Positions 1 through 5,824 of a DNA stretch of 7,569 nt are shown in pieces. The translations under genes were made by a program, and so were the position numbers. The number at the start of each line of letters is the position of its first letter. Positions within the stretch are counted from its first letter, which is position 1. The notes under the pieces are model-generated. The model did no database searches, was not told where the DNA came from, and worked only from the letters and a program-made list of their open reading frames with translations. The DNA comes from Candidatus Intestinimonas stercorigallinarum (lineage in GTDB: Bacteria; Bacillota; Clostridia; Oscillospirales; Oscillospiraceae): NCBI GenBank assembly GCA_019115345.1, contig DXDV01000221.1, positions 1-7,569 of the forward strand, written 5' to 3'.

Positions 1-446
1 AGACCATGAAGCCCTGCATCGCCCGGCTCCAGTCCTTCGGCATCCCCACCGAGGTCCGGGTCATCTCGGCCCACCGCACCCCCGCCGCCGCCGAGACCTT
101 CGCCTCCCAGGCCAGGGAGAACGGCTTCGGCGTCATCATCGCCGCCGCCGGCAAGGCCGCCCACCTGGCGGGCGTCATCGCCGCCTACACCACCCTGCCC
201 GTCATCGGCGTGCCCATCAAGACCTCCATGATGGGGGGACTGGACTCCCTCCTCTCCATGGTCCAGATGCCCAAGGGCATCCCCGTGGCCTGTGTGGCCG
301 TGGACGGCGCCGACAACGCCGCCATCCTGTCCGCCCAGATGCTGGCCCTCTCCGACGAGGACCTGGCCGGAAAGCTCTCCGCCTTCAAGGTCAGGATGGC
401 CGAAGAGGTGGCCGAAAAGGACCGGCACATCGGCGAAAAGCTCTGA
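1..446 (+). CDS. purE: PurE, N5-carboxyaminoimidazole ribonucleotide mutase (5' partial)
   Basis: Acts in AIR carboxylation, producing CAIR in the cytoplasm; class I enzymes convert the N5-CAIR made by PurK. The start lies upstream of the window: the codon before the first visible Met (position 6) is Thr, and this Thr-Met matches an internal pair shortly after the GS.SD substrate loop of PurE proteins, so roughly 15-20 N-terminal residues are missing. Numbered from that Met, 146 residues are visible. SAHRTP at 21-26 holds the catalytic His (H23). AAGKAAHLAG (47-56), the GVPIK segment (68-72) and DSLLSMVQMPKGIPV (80-94) are the other conserved PurE loops. SAHRTP favours the class I type over the vertebrate AIR carboxylase type, which would imply a PurK elsewhere; this is inference. 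The stop is TGA 444-446, followed by 66 bases before purC. Family assignment is very secure; class is less so. Confidence 0.96.
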   Translation, partial: TMKPCIARLQSFGIPTEVRVISAHRTPAAAETFASQARENGFGVIIAAAGKAAHLAGVIAAYTTLPVIGVPIKTSMMGGLDSLLSMVQMPKGIPVACVAVDGADNAAILSAQMLALSDEDLAGKLSAFKVRMAEEVAEKDRHIGEKL

Positions 447-512
447 GGACCGCCCAAGTCAACATACAGATCAAAACCAAAAACCAATTATATCAAAGGA
501 GCAAGAGAGAAA
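447..512 (+). other. purE-purC intergenic gap, AT-rich
   Basis: This 66-base gap is the longest in the window and is clearly more AT-rich than the coding sequence around it. It contains the purC Shine-Dalgarno sequence but no convincing hairpin with a T-tract. A TTATAT stretch at about 488-493 could resemble a -10 box, but no good -35 box lies at the right distance and it would leave almost no leader, so I do not call a promoter. Confidence 0.6.
495..501 (+). promoter_or_regulatory. Shine-Dalgarno site of purC
   Basis: AAAGGAG lies 11 bases before the ATG at 513. The spacing is slightly long but the match is good, and it fixes the purC start together with the family alignment. Confidence 0.8.
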
Positions 513-1232
513 ATGGCTTACGAGAAGAAGGAGCAGCTCTACGAGGGCAAGGCCAAGAAGGTCTACGCCACCGACGACCCCGAGGTGGTCATCGTCTCCT
601 ACAAGGACGACGCCACCGCCTTCAACGGCCTGAAGAAGGGCACCATCACCGGCAAGGGCGCCATCAACAACCGCATGACCAACAACCTCATGCGCCGCCT
701 GGAGGAAAAGGGCGTGCCCACCCACTACGTGGAGGAGCTCTCCGACCGGGAGACCGCCGTGAAGAAGGTCTCCATCGTCCCCCTGGAGGTCATCGTCCGC
801 AACATCTCCGCCGGCTCCTTCGCCAAGCGGTACGGCGTGGAGGAGGGCATCGTGTTCGACGAGCCCACCTTCGAGTTCTCCTATAAGAACGACGACCTGG
901 GCGACCCCCTGCTCAACACCTCCCACGCCCTGGCCCTCAAGCTGGCCACCAAGGAGGAGATCGCCCTCATCCGCAAGTACACCATGATGGTCAACGACCT
1001 CCTCAAGGGCTTCATGAAGGAGATCGGCATCGACCTGGTGGACTTCAAGCTGGAGTTCGGCAAGACCAGCGACGGCGCCATCGTCCTGGCCGACGAGATC
1101 AGCCCCGACACCTGCCGCCTCTGGGACGAGACCACCCACGAGAAGCTGGACAAGGACCGCTTCCGCCGCGACCTGGGCGGCGCTGAGGAGGCCTACGAAG
1201 AGGTCATGCGCCGCCTGATGGGGGACAACTGA
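513..1232 (+). CDS. purC: PurC, SAICAR synthetase
   Basis: Phosphoribosylaminoimidazole-succinocarboxamide synthase: ATP-dependent joining of aspartate to CAIR to give SAICAR, in the cytoplasm. The 239 residues match the usual length of the short bacterial form. Visible landmarks are the N-terminal ATP-binding YEGKAKKVY (10-18), GKGAINN (47-53), the first family signature VPLEVIVRNISAGS (89-102), the second signature LVDFKLEFG (175-183), and ADEISPDTCRLWD (193-205). All are intact and no frame break is seen. The ATG is preceded by a good Shine-Dalgarno sequence, and the protein begins at the expected point ahead of the YEGKAK motif. It follows purE by 66 bases and the downstream PurF-like gene starts only 2 bases after its stop, so the two are very likely translationally coupled. 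Confidence 0.98.
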   Translation: MAYEKKEQLYEGKAKKVYATDDPEVVIVSYKDDATAFNGLKKGTITGKGAINNRMTNNLMRRLEEKGVPTHYVEELSDRETAVKKVSIVPLEVIVRNISAGSFAKRYGVEEGIVFDEPTFEFSYKNDDLGDPLLNTSHALALKLATKEEIALIRKYTMMVNDLLKGFMKEIGIDLVDFKLEFGKTSDGAIVLADEISPDTCRLWDETTHEKLDKDRFRRDLGGAEEAYEEVMRRLMGDN

Positions 1233-1234
1233 GC

Positions 1235-2659
1235 ATGGGCGGTTTCTTCGGCGCGGTCTCCAAGCGCGATTGCGTGCTGGACCTCTTCTTCGGCACCGAC
1301 TACCACTCCCACCTGGGCACCAAGCGGGGCGGCATGGCGGTCTACGACCAAAAAAGCGGCTTTCAGCGGCAGATCCACAACATCGAGAACACCCCCTTCC
1401 GCACCAAGTTTGAAAAGGACCTGGCCGACTTCCACGGCCAGGCCGGCATCGGCTGCATCAGCGACACCGACCCCCAGCCCCTGCTGGTCCGCTCCCATCT
1501 GGGGCTCTACGCCATCACCACCGTGGGCATCATCAACAATGCCGACGAGCTGGTGGAGCGCTACTTCTCCGACCACGGCCACCAGTTCATGGCCATGAGC
1601 TCCGGCAAGGTCAACGCCACCGAGCTGGCCGCCGCCCTCATCAACCAGAAGGACGACCTGGTCTCGGGCATTCTCCACGCCCAGGAGGAGATCCGCGGCT
1701 CCATGACCATGCTCATCCTCACCCAGACGGGGGAGATCATCGCCGCCCGGGACAAGCTGGGCCGGCTGCCCGTGTTGGTGGGGCAGGGGGAGAACGGCTG
1801 CTGCGTCTCCTTCGAGTCCTTCGCCTATCATAAGCTGGGCTATGCCGACGCCTATGAGCTGGGCCCCCGGGAGATCGTCCGCATCACCCCCGACGGCTGG
1901 GAGAGCCTCTCCCCCGCCGGAGAGGAAATGCGCATCTGCGCCTTCCTCTGGACCTACTACGGCTATCCCAACTCCAACTACGAGGGGGTCAACGTGGAGG
2001 TCATGCGCTACCGCAACGGCGAGATCATGGCCCGGGATGAGGTCCAGCACGGCCGGCTGCCCAAGGTGGACTATGTGGCCGGCGTCCCCGACTCCGGCGT
2101 CCCCCACGCCATCGGCTTCGCCAACCGCTGCGGCAAGCCCTTCGCCCGTCCCTTCGTCAAATACACCCCCACCTGGCCCCGCTCCTTCATGCCCGCCAAC
2201 CAGGAGGTCCGCAACCAGGTGGCCAAAATGAAGCAGATCCCCGTCCCCGAGCTCATCGAGGGCAAGAAGCTCCTCTTCGTGGACGACTCCATCGTCCGGG
2301 GCACCCAGCTCCGGGAGACGGTGGAATTCCTCTACGAGTCCGGGGCCGAGGAGGTCCACATGCGCTCGGCCTGCCCCCCCATCATGTACGGCTGCAAATT
2401 CCTCAACTTCTCCCGCAGCAACTCCGACATGGAGCTGCTGGCCCGGAGGACCATCCAGGAGCTGGAGGGGGACGAGGGCCAGGACCATCTGGAGGAGTAC
2501 GCCGACGCCTCCACCCAGCGGGGACAGTGCATGCTCAGGGCCATCTGCGAGAGCATGGGCTTTGACTCCCTGGGCTATCAGTCCCTGGACGGCCTGCTGG
2601 AGTCCATCGGCATTGACCGCGGCAAGATCTGCACCTACTGCTGGACCGGCAGGGAGTGA
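1235..2659 (+). CDS. PurF-like protein lacking glutaminase catalytic residues
   Basis: A 474-residue paralogue of amidophosphoribosyltransferase, immediately upstream of a canonical purF. The N-terminal half (about 1-230) follows the Ntn glutamine amidotransferase fold, but the protein begins MGGFFG where active PurF has a nucleophile Cys followed by G.FG; the Cys is Gly2. The glutamine-binding Arg aligns with Cys74 (AGIGCISD, 70-77), and the Asn-Gly pair becomes Val97-Gly98 (TTVGIINNADEL, 95-106). The C-terminal half keeps the phosphoribosyltransferase features: GVPDSG (283-288) and the PRPP loop LLFVDDSIVRGTQ (346-358). Cysteines 235, 387, 466 and 469 align with the Fe-S ligands of Bacillus-type PurF. 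About 27 extra acidic-rich residues lie around 410-436. The start is fixed by alignment of MGGFFG with MCGIFG-type starts; the ribosome site is only a G-rich stretch (GGGGGA, 1220-1225), suggesting coupling to purC. Seen: lost glutaminase residues. Inferred: it cannot hydrolyse glutamine, and might use free ammonia, act as a PRPP/nucleotide-responsive partner of PurF, or have another role. True function unknown. Confidence 0.9.
   Translation: MGGFFGAVSKRDCVLDLFFGTDYHSHLGTKRGGMAVYDQKSGFQRQIHNIENTPFRTKFEKDLADFHGQAGIGCISDTDPQPLLVRSHLGLYAITTVGIINNADELVERYFSDHGHQFMAMSSGKVNATELAAALINQKDDLVSGILHAQEEIRGSMTMLILTQTGEIIAARDKLGRLPVLVGQGENGCCVSFESFAYHKLGYADAYELGPREIVRITPDGWESLSPAGEEMRICAFLWTYYGYPNSNYEGVNVEVMRYRNGEIMARDEVQHGRLPKVDYVAGVPDSGVPHAIGFANRCGKPFARPFVKYTPTWPRSFMPANQEVRNQVAKMKQIPVPELIEGKKLLFVDDSIVRGTQLRETVEFLYESGAEEVHMRSACPPIMYGCKFLNFSRSNSDMELLARRTIQELEGDEGQDHLEEYADASTQRGQCMLRAICESMGFDSLGYQSLDGLLESIGIDRGKICTYCWTGRE
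2277..2305 (+). repeat. 29-base identity shared by the two PurF homologues (copy 1)
   Basis: These 29 bases encode the heart of the PRPP-binding loop (VDDSIVRGT) and are identical to 3770-3798 in purF. It is a homologous coding segment under shared constraint and codon bias, not a mobile repeat. Confidence 0.85.
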
Positions 2660-2706
2660 TCTCCCGGCCCCCACGTTCCATCCCAATGAAAAAGGAAGTA
2701 CGAACC
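2660..2706 (+). other. Gap between the two PurF homologues
   Basis: A 47-base non-coding gap. Its last part contains the purF Shine-Dalgarno sequence; I see no terminator-like hairpin with a T-run and no clear promoter boxes, so read-through from the paralogue into purF is expected. Confidence 0.6.
2692..2698 (+). promoter_or_regulatory. Shine-Dalgarno site that decides the purF start
   Basis: AAGGAAG ends 8 bases before the ATG at 2707. The two in-frame alternatives further upstream (GTG 2656, ATG 2686) have no comparable site, so 2707 is the supported start. Confidence 0.8.
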
Positions 2707-4128
2707 ATGTCTACCCTCCACGAGGAATGCGGCGTTTTCGGCCTGTACGTAAACGGCATGGACCATGCCGCCGGCTGCGTCTACAACGCCCTGTACGCCC
2801 TTCAGCACCGGGGCCAGGAGAGCGCCGGCATCGCCATCAACGACGACGGCGTCATCACCAGCCACAAGGACGTGGGACTGGTCAGCGAGGTATTCACCCC
2901 TGAGATCCTGGAGCGCCTGGGCACCGGCAGCATCGCCGTGGGCCATGTGCGCTACGCCACCACCGGCCGGAAGAGCCGCGCCAACGCCCAGCCCATGGTC
3001 ATCGACCATGTGAAGGGCACCATGGCCCTGTGCCACAACGGAAACCTCACCAACGCCGCCGAGCTCCGGGAGAGGCTGGAGCTCTCCGGCGCCATCTTCC
3101 ACACCACCAGCGACACCGAGGTCATCGCCTACACCATCACCGGCGCCCGGCTCAAGACCCCCTCCATCGAGGCCGCCGTCTCCGCCGCCATGGACGTCAT
3201 CCAGGGGGCTTACTCCCTGGTGCTCCTCTCCCCCCAGAAGCTCATCGCCGCCCGGGACCCCAACGGCTTCCGCCCCCTGTGCGTCGGCACCCTGGACGGA
3301 GGCTACGTCTTCGCCTCGGAGAGCTGCGCCCTGGACGCCATCGGCGCCCGCTTCCTCCGGGACGTGGCCCCCGGCGAGATCGTGGTGGCGGACAAGGACG
3401 GCCTGCGGAGCATCACCGACCACTGCGACGGCCGCAGGAGCAGCCTGTGCGTCTTTGAGTTCATCTACTTCGCCCGGCCCGACTCGGTCATCGACGGCGC
3501 CGGCGTCCATGAGGCCCGGCTCCGGGCCGGGTCCTTCCTGGCCCTGGAGCACCCCGTCCAGGCCGACATCGTCGTCGGCGTCCCCGACTCCGGCATCGAC
3601 GCCGCCATCGGCTACGCCCGGCAGTCCGGCATCCCCTACGGCACCGGCTTCATCAAAAACAAGTATATCGCCCGCACCTTTATCGCCCCGGGTCAGAAGA
3701 ACCGGGAGGACAAGGTCCGCATCAAGCTCAACCCCATCGCCTCCGTGGTCCGGGGCAAGCGGGTGGTCATCGTGGACGACTCCATCGTCCGGGGCACCAC
3801 CTCGGCCCGGATCGTCTCCCTCCTGCGGGAGGCCGGCGCCGCCGAGGTCCACATGCGGATCTCCGCGCCCCCCTTCCTCCACCCCTGCTATTTCGGCACC
3901 GACATCGACTCCCGGGATCACCTCATCGCCTGCAACCACACGGTGGAGGAGATCGCCGGCATCATCGGCGCCGACTCTCTGGGCTATCTGAGCGTGGAGA
4001 GCGCCCACAAGCTGGCCAACGGCTGCGGCTGCGCCTTCTGCGACGGCTGCTTCACCGGACACTACCCCGTCCCCGTGCCCCAGGCCCGGGAGAAGTTCCG
4101 CTTTGAGCGCAAGCTCAGCCAAACCTGA
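2707..4128 (+). CDS. purF: PurF, amidophosphoribosyltransferase (Fe-S type, with short propeptide)
   Basis: First committed step of purine synthesis: PRPP plus glutamine gives 5-phosphoribosylamine, glutamate and pyrophosphate. The start at 2707 gives 473 residues. MSTLHEE is a seven-residue leader before Cys8 (EECGVFG), which would be cut off to expose the N-terminal nucleophile, as in the Bacillus enzyme. Glutaminase residues are intact: HRGQESAGI (34-42), Arg82 in GHVRYATTG (79-87) and Asn111-Gly112 in CHNGNLTNA (109-117). In the transferase half, GVPDSG (291-296), the flexible loop KNKYIARTFI (317-326) and the PRPP loop VVIVDDSIVRGTT (353-365) are complete. Cys248 (LCVFEFIYFARPDS), Cys394 (HPCYFGTDI) and Cys445/Cys448 (CDGCFTG) match the four Fe-S ligands of the Bacillus subtilis type; Cys442 is an additional cysteine. 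In B. subtilis, the Fe-S cluster makes the enzyme oxygen-sensitive and nucleotides inhibit it; the same is inferred here. It lies 47 bases after its degenerate paralogue and 18 before purM. Confidence 0.98.
   Translation: MSTLHEECGVFGLYVNGMDHAAGCVYNALYALQHRGQESAGIAINDDGVITSHKDVGLVSEVFTPEILERLGTGSIAVGHVRYATTGRKSRANAQPMVIDHVKGTMALCHNGNLTNAAELRERLELSGAIFHTTSDTEVIAYTITGARLKTPSIEAAVSAAMDVIQGAYSLVLLSPQKLIAARDPNGFRPLCVGTLDGGYVFASESCALDAIGARFLRDVAPGEIVVADKDGLRSITDHCDGRRSSLCVFEFIYFARPDSVIDGAGVHEARLRAGSFLALEHPVQADIVVGVPDSGIDAAIGYARQSGIPYGTGFIKNKYIARTFIAPGQKNREDKVRIKLNPIASVVRGKRVVIVDDSIVRGTTSARIVSLLREAGAAEVHMRISAPPFLHPCYFGTDIDSRDHLIACNHTVEEIAGIIGADSLGYLSVESAHKLANGCGCAFCDGCFTGHYPVPVPQAREKFRFERKLSQT
3770..3798 (+). 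repeat. 29-base identity shared by the two PurF homologues (copy 2)
   Basis: Second copy, in the PRPP loop of the canonical purF, in the same orientation about 1.5 kb downstream of the first. Confidence 0.85.
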
Positions 4129-4133
4129 CATCG

Positions 4134-4140
4134 AGGAGGT
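4134..4140 (+). promoter_or_regulatory. Shine-Dalgarno site of purM
   Basis: AGGAGGT, a near-perfect anti-16S match, ends 6 bases before the purM ATG at 4147 and sits in the 18-base gap after the purF stop. Confidence 0.88.
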
Positions 4141-4146
4141 CCCCAC

Positions 4147-5190
4147 ATGAAAAACTCTCACTCCGAGTCCTACGCCGCCGCCGGCGTGGACGTGACCGCC
4201 GGCTACGAGTCGGTGGAGCGCATCAAGCCCATGGTGGAGTCCACCTATATCCCCGGCGTGATGGGCACCCTGGGCGGCTTCGGCGGGCTGTTCGCCCCCG
4301 ACCTGTCCGGCATGAAAAAGCCGGTGCTGGTCTCCGGCACCGACGGCGTGGGCACCAAGCTGCGCCTGGCCCAGCTCATGAATAAGCACGACACCATCGG
4401 CATCGACTGCGTGGCCATGTGCGTCAACGACATCATCTGCGGCGGCGCCTCCCCCCTCTTTTTCCTGGACTATATCGCCTGCGGCAAGAACGACCCCGCC
4501 CGGATCGCCGACATCGTCGCCGGCATCACCGAGGGCTGCCGCCGGGCCGGCTGCGCCCTTGTGGGCGGCGAGACCGCCGAGCATCCCGGCCTCATGGCCG
4601 AGGAGGACTACGACGTGGCCGGCTTCTCCGTGGGCATCGTGGACGAGGAGAAGATCATCGACGGCCGGGACCTCACCGCGGGCGACGTGCTCATCGGCCT
4701 GGGCTCCTCCGGCGTCCACTCCAACGGCTTCTCCCTGGTGCGCAAGGTCTTCGACGTGGAGCGCGCCGACCTGGGCGCCCCCGTGGACGAGCTGGGGGGC
4801 AAGAGCCTGGGGGAGACCCTCCTCACCCCCACCCGCATCTACGTCAAAGCCGTCCAGTGCCTCCTCCGCCACGGCATCCACGTCAAGGCCATCAGCCACA
4901 TCACCGGCGGCGGCCTCTATGAGAATGTGCCCCGGATGATGAAGGAGGGCCTCACCGCCCGGATCGAGACCTCCTCCTTCCCCGTGCCCCCCATCTTCGG
5001 CCTCATCGCCAAGAAGGGCGGCATCCCCCCGCGGGACATGTACAACACCTTCAACATGGGCGTGGGGCTCATCCTGGCCGTCCCCAAGGAGGAGGTGGGC
5101 CTGGCCAAGGAGCTCCTCTGCCGGGCCAGCGAGCGGGCCTACATCATCGGCTCCGTGGTCAGCGGCGACGCCGGGGTGGAGCTGGTATGA
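4147..5190 (+). CDS. purM: PurM, phosphoribosylformylglycinamidine cyclo-ligase (AIR synthetase)
   Basis: ATP-dependent ring closure of FGAM to 5-aminoimidazole ribonucleotide (AIR). The 347 residues are the normal length for bacterial PurM. Conserved features in order: SYAAAGVD (8-15) at the N-terminus, the glycine-rich nucleotide/phosphate segment SGTDGVGTKL (63-72), CVNDI (92-96), GGETAEHPG (140-148), HSNGFSLVRK (191-200) and HITGGGLYEN (251-260), then FNMGVG (302-307) in the C-terminal PurM domain. Nothing is missing and the reading frame is clean. The start has an excellent Shine-Dalgarno sequence. The stop overlaps the purN start in the sequence ATGA (5187-5190), so ribosomes finishing PurM probably restart on purN. 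Confidence 0.98.
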   Translation: MKNSHSESYAAAGVDVTAGYESVERIKPMVESTYIPGVMGTLGGFGGLFAPDLSGMKKPVLVSGTDGVGTKLRLAQLMNKHDTIGIDCVAMCVNDIICGGASPLFFLDYIACGKNDPARIADIVAGITEGCRRAGCALVGGETAEHPGLMAEEDYDVAGFSVGIVDEEKIIDGRDLTAGDVLIGLGSSGVHSNGFSLVRKVFDVERADLGAPVDELGGKSLGETLLTPTRIYVKAVQCLLRHGIHVKAISHITGGGLYENVPRMMKEGLTARIETSSFPVPPIFGLIAKKGGIPPRDMYNTFNMGVGLILAVPKEEVGLAKELLCRASERAYIIGSVVSGDAGVELV

Positions 5191-5822
5191 GCACAAAGCG
5201 GATCGCCGTGCTGGTCTCCGGCGGCGGCACCAACCTCCAGGCCCTCATCGACGCCCAGCAGTCCGGCAGGCTCCAGGGCGGCGAGATCGTGGCCGTCCTC
5301 TCCTCCAAGGCGGGGGTCTACGCCCTGGAGCGGGCCGAGAAGGCCGGCATCCCCGGCTACGTGGTGGCCCGGAAGGACTTCGCCTCCAACCAGACCATGA
5401 CCCTGGCCCTGGTGGAGAAGCTCCGGAGCCTCTCCATCGACCTGGTGGTGCTGGCCGGCTTTATGCACATCCTCACCCCGGAGATGGTGGCGGCCTACCC
5501 CAACGCCATCCTCAACGTCCACCCCGCCCTCATCCCCTCCTTCTGCGGAAAGGGGGCCTACGGCCTCCACGTCCATGAGCAGGCCCTTGCCTACGGCGTG
5601 AAGGTCACCGGCGCCACCGTCCACTTCGTCAACGAGGAGCCCGACGGCGGCCCCATCGTCCTTCAGAAGGCGGTGGCCGTCCGGGAGGGGGACACCCCCG
5701 AGGTCCTCCAGCGCCGGGTCATGGAGGAGGCCGAGTGGATCATCCTGCCCCAGGCCGTCTCCCTCTTCTGCCTGGACCGCCTGACCGTGGAGGGGCGTAT
5801 CGTTCACATCAAGGAGGTTTGA
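5187..5822 (+). CDS. purN: PurN, glycinamide ribonucleotide formyltransferase
   Basis: Transfers a formyl group from 10-formyltetrahydrofolate to GAR to give FGAR. The 211 residues match the folate-dependent PurN family, not the formate-using PurT. The phosphate-binding loop VLVSGGGTNLQAL lies at 8-20; AGFMHIL at 90-96; the catalytic Asn110 and His112 are in LNVHPALIPSF (109-119); the catalytic Asp153 is in NEEPDGGPIVLQ (149-160). The loop after HPALIPSF reads CGKGAYGLHVHE, the longer form seen in Firmicutes rather than the shorter Escherichia coli loop. The ATG overlaps the purM stop, so it depends on translational coupling; no separate strong ribosome site is needed. Its last codons contain the ribosome site for the next gene. 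With the AICAR formyltransferase at the right edge, both folate-requiring steps of the pathway are encoded within this window. Confidence 0.98.
   Translation: MSTKRIAVLVSGGGTNLQALIDAQQSGRLQGGEIVAVLSSKAGVYALERAEKAGIPGYVVARKDFASNQTMTLALVEKLRSLSIDLVVLAGFMHILTPEMVAAYPNAILNVHPALIPSFCGKGAYGLHVHEQALAYGVKVTGATVHFVNEEPDGGPIVLQKAVAVREGDTPEVLQRRVMEEAEWIILPQAVSLFCLDRLTVEGRIVHIKEV
5811..5817 (+). promoter_or_regulatory. Shine-Dalgarno site of the PurO gene, inside the end of purN
   Basis: AAGGAGG overlaps the last sense codons of purN (Lys-Glu-Val) and lies 7 bases before the ATG at 5825. It fixes that start rather than a longer in-frame extension that begins at 5735 inside purN. Confidence 0.87.
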
Positions 5823-5824
5823 CC

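Noticed and set aside
6..8. ATG at position 6 as the start of purE
   Set aside because: It is an internal Met: starting here would remove the substrate-binding GS.SD loop that every PurE needs, and the frame is open to the window edge.
470..512. Internal promoter in the AT-rich gap before purC
   Set aside because: TTATAT could pass as a -10 box, but there is no matching -35 and transcription would begin almost at the Shine-Dalgarno sequence.
1271..1273. Cys13 of the PurF paralogue as an alternative N-terminal nucleophile after propeptide removal
   Set aside because: GGFFG at residues 2-6 aligns with the CGVFG motif itself, and Cys13 lies in the following helix region. It is not followed by the G.FG sequence and the remaining spacing to the RGG motif would be too short.
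2656..2706. Upstream in-frame starts for purF (GTG 2656 and ATG 2686)
   Set aside because: The extension is not PurF-like, neither start has a good ribosome site, and GTG 2656 overlaps the preceding stop codon. ATG 2707 has AAGGAAG at proper spacing and yields a short propeptide ending in EE before the catalytic Cys, typical of the family.
3058..3090. Inverted repeat around GAGCTCC / GGAGCTC within purF
   Set aside because: It is imperfect, lies inside conserved coding sequence and has no T-tract; short chance palindromes are expected in such GC-rich coding DNA.
2635..5196. Very long open frame on the minus strand (853 codons) opposite purF and purM
   Set aside because: It runs opposite well-recognised genes in a GC-rich, C-ending codon context where antisense stops are rare. 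The translation is a low-complexity Gly/Asp/Val/His/Ala-rich string with no recognisable domain. The same holds for the minus-strand frames at 1193-2686, 471-1139, 5139-5807, 5804-6640 and 6504-7436.
5735..5824. N-terminal extension of the PurO gene back into purN
   Set aside because: The added 30 residues are out-of-frame purN sequence with Pro/Gly/Arg-rich shadow composition. ATG 5825 has a strong Shine-Dalgarno sequence and gives a PurO-like N-terminus.
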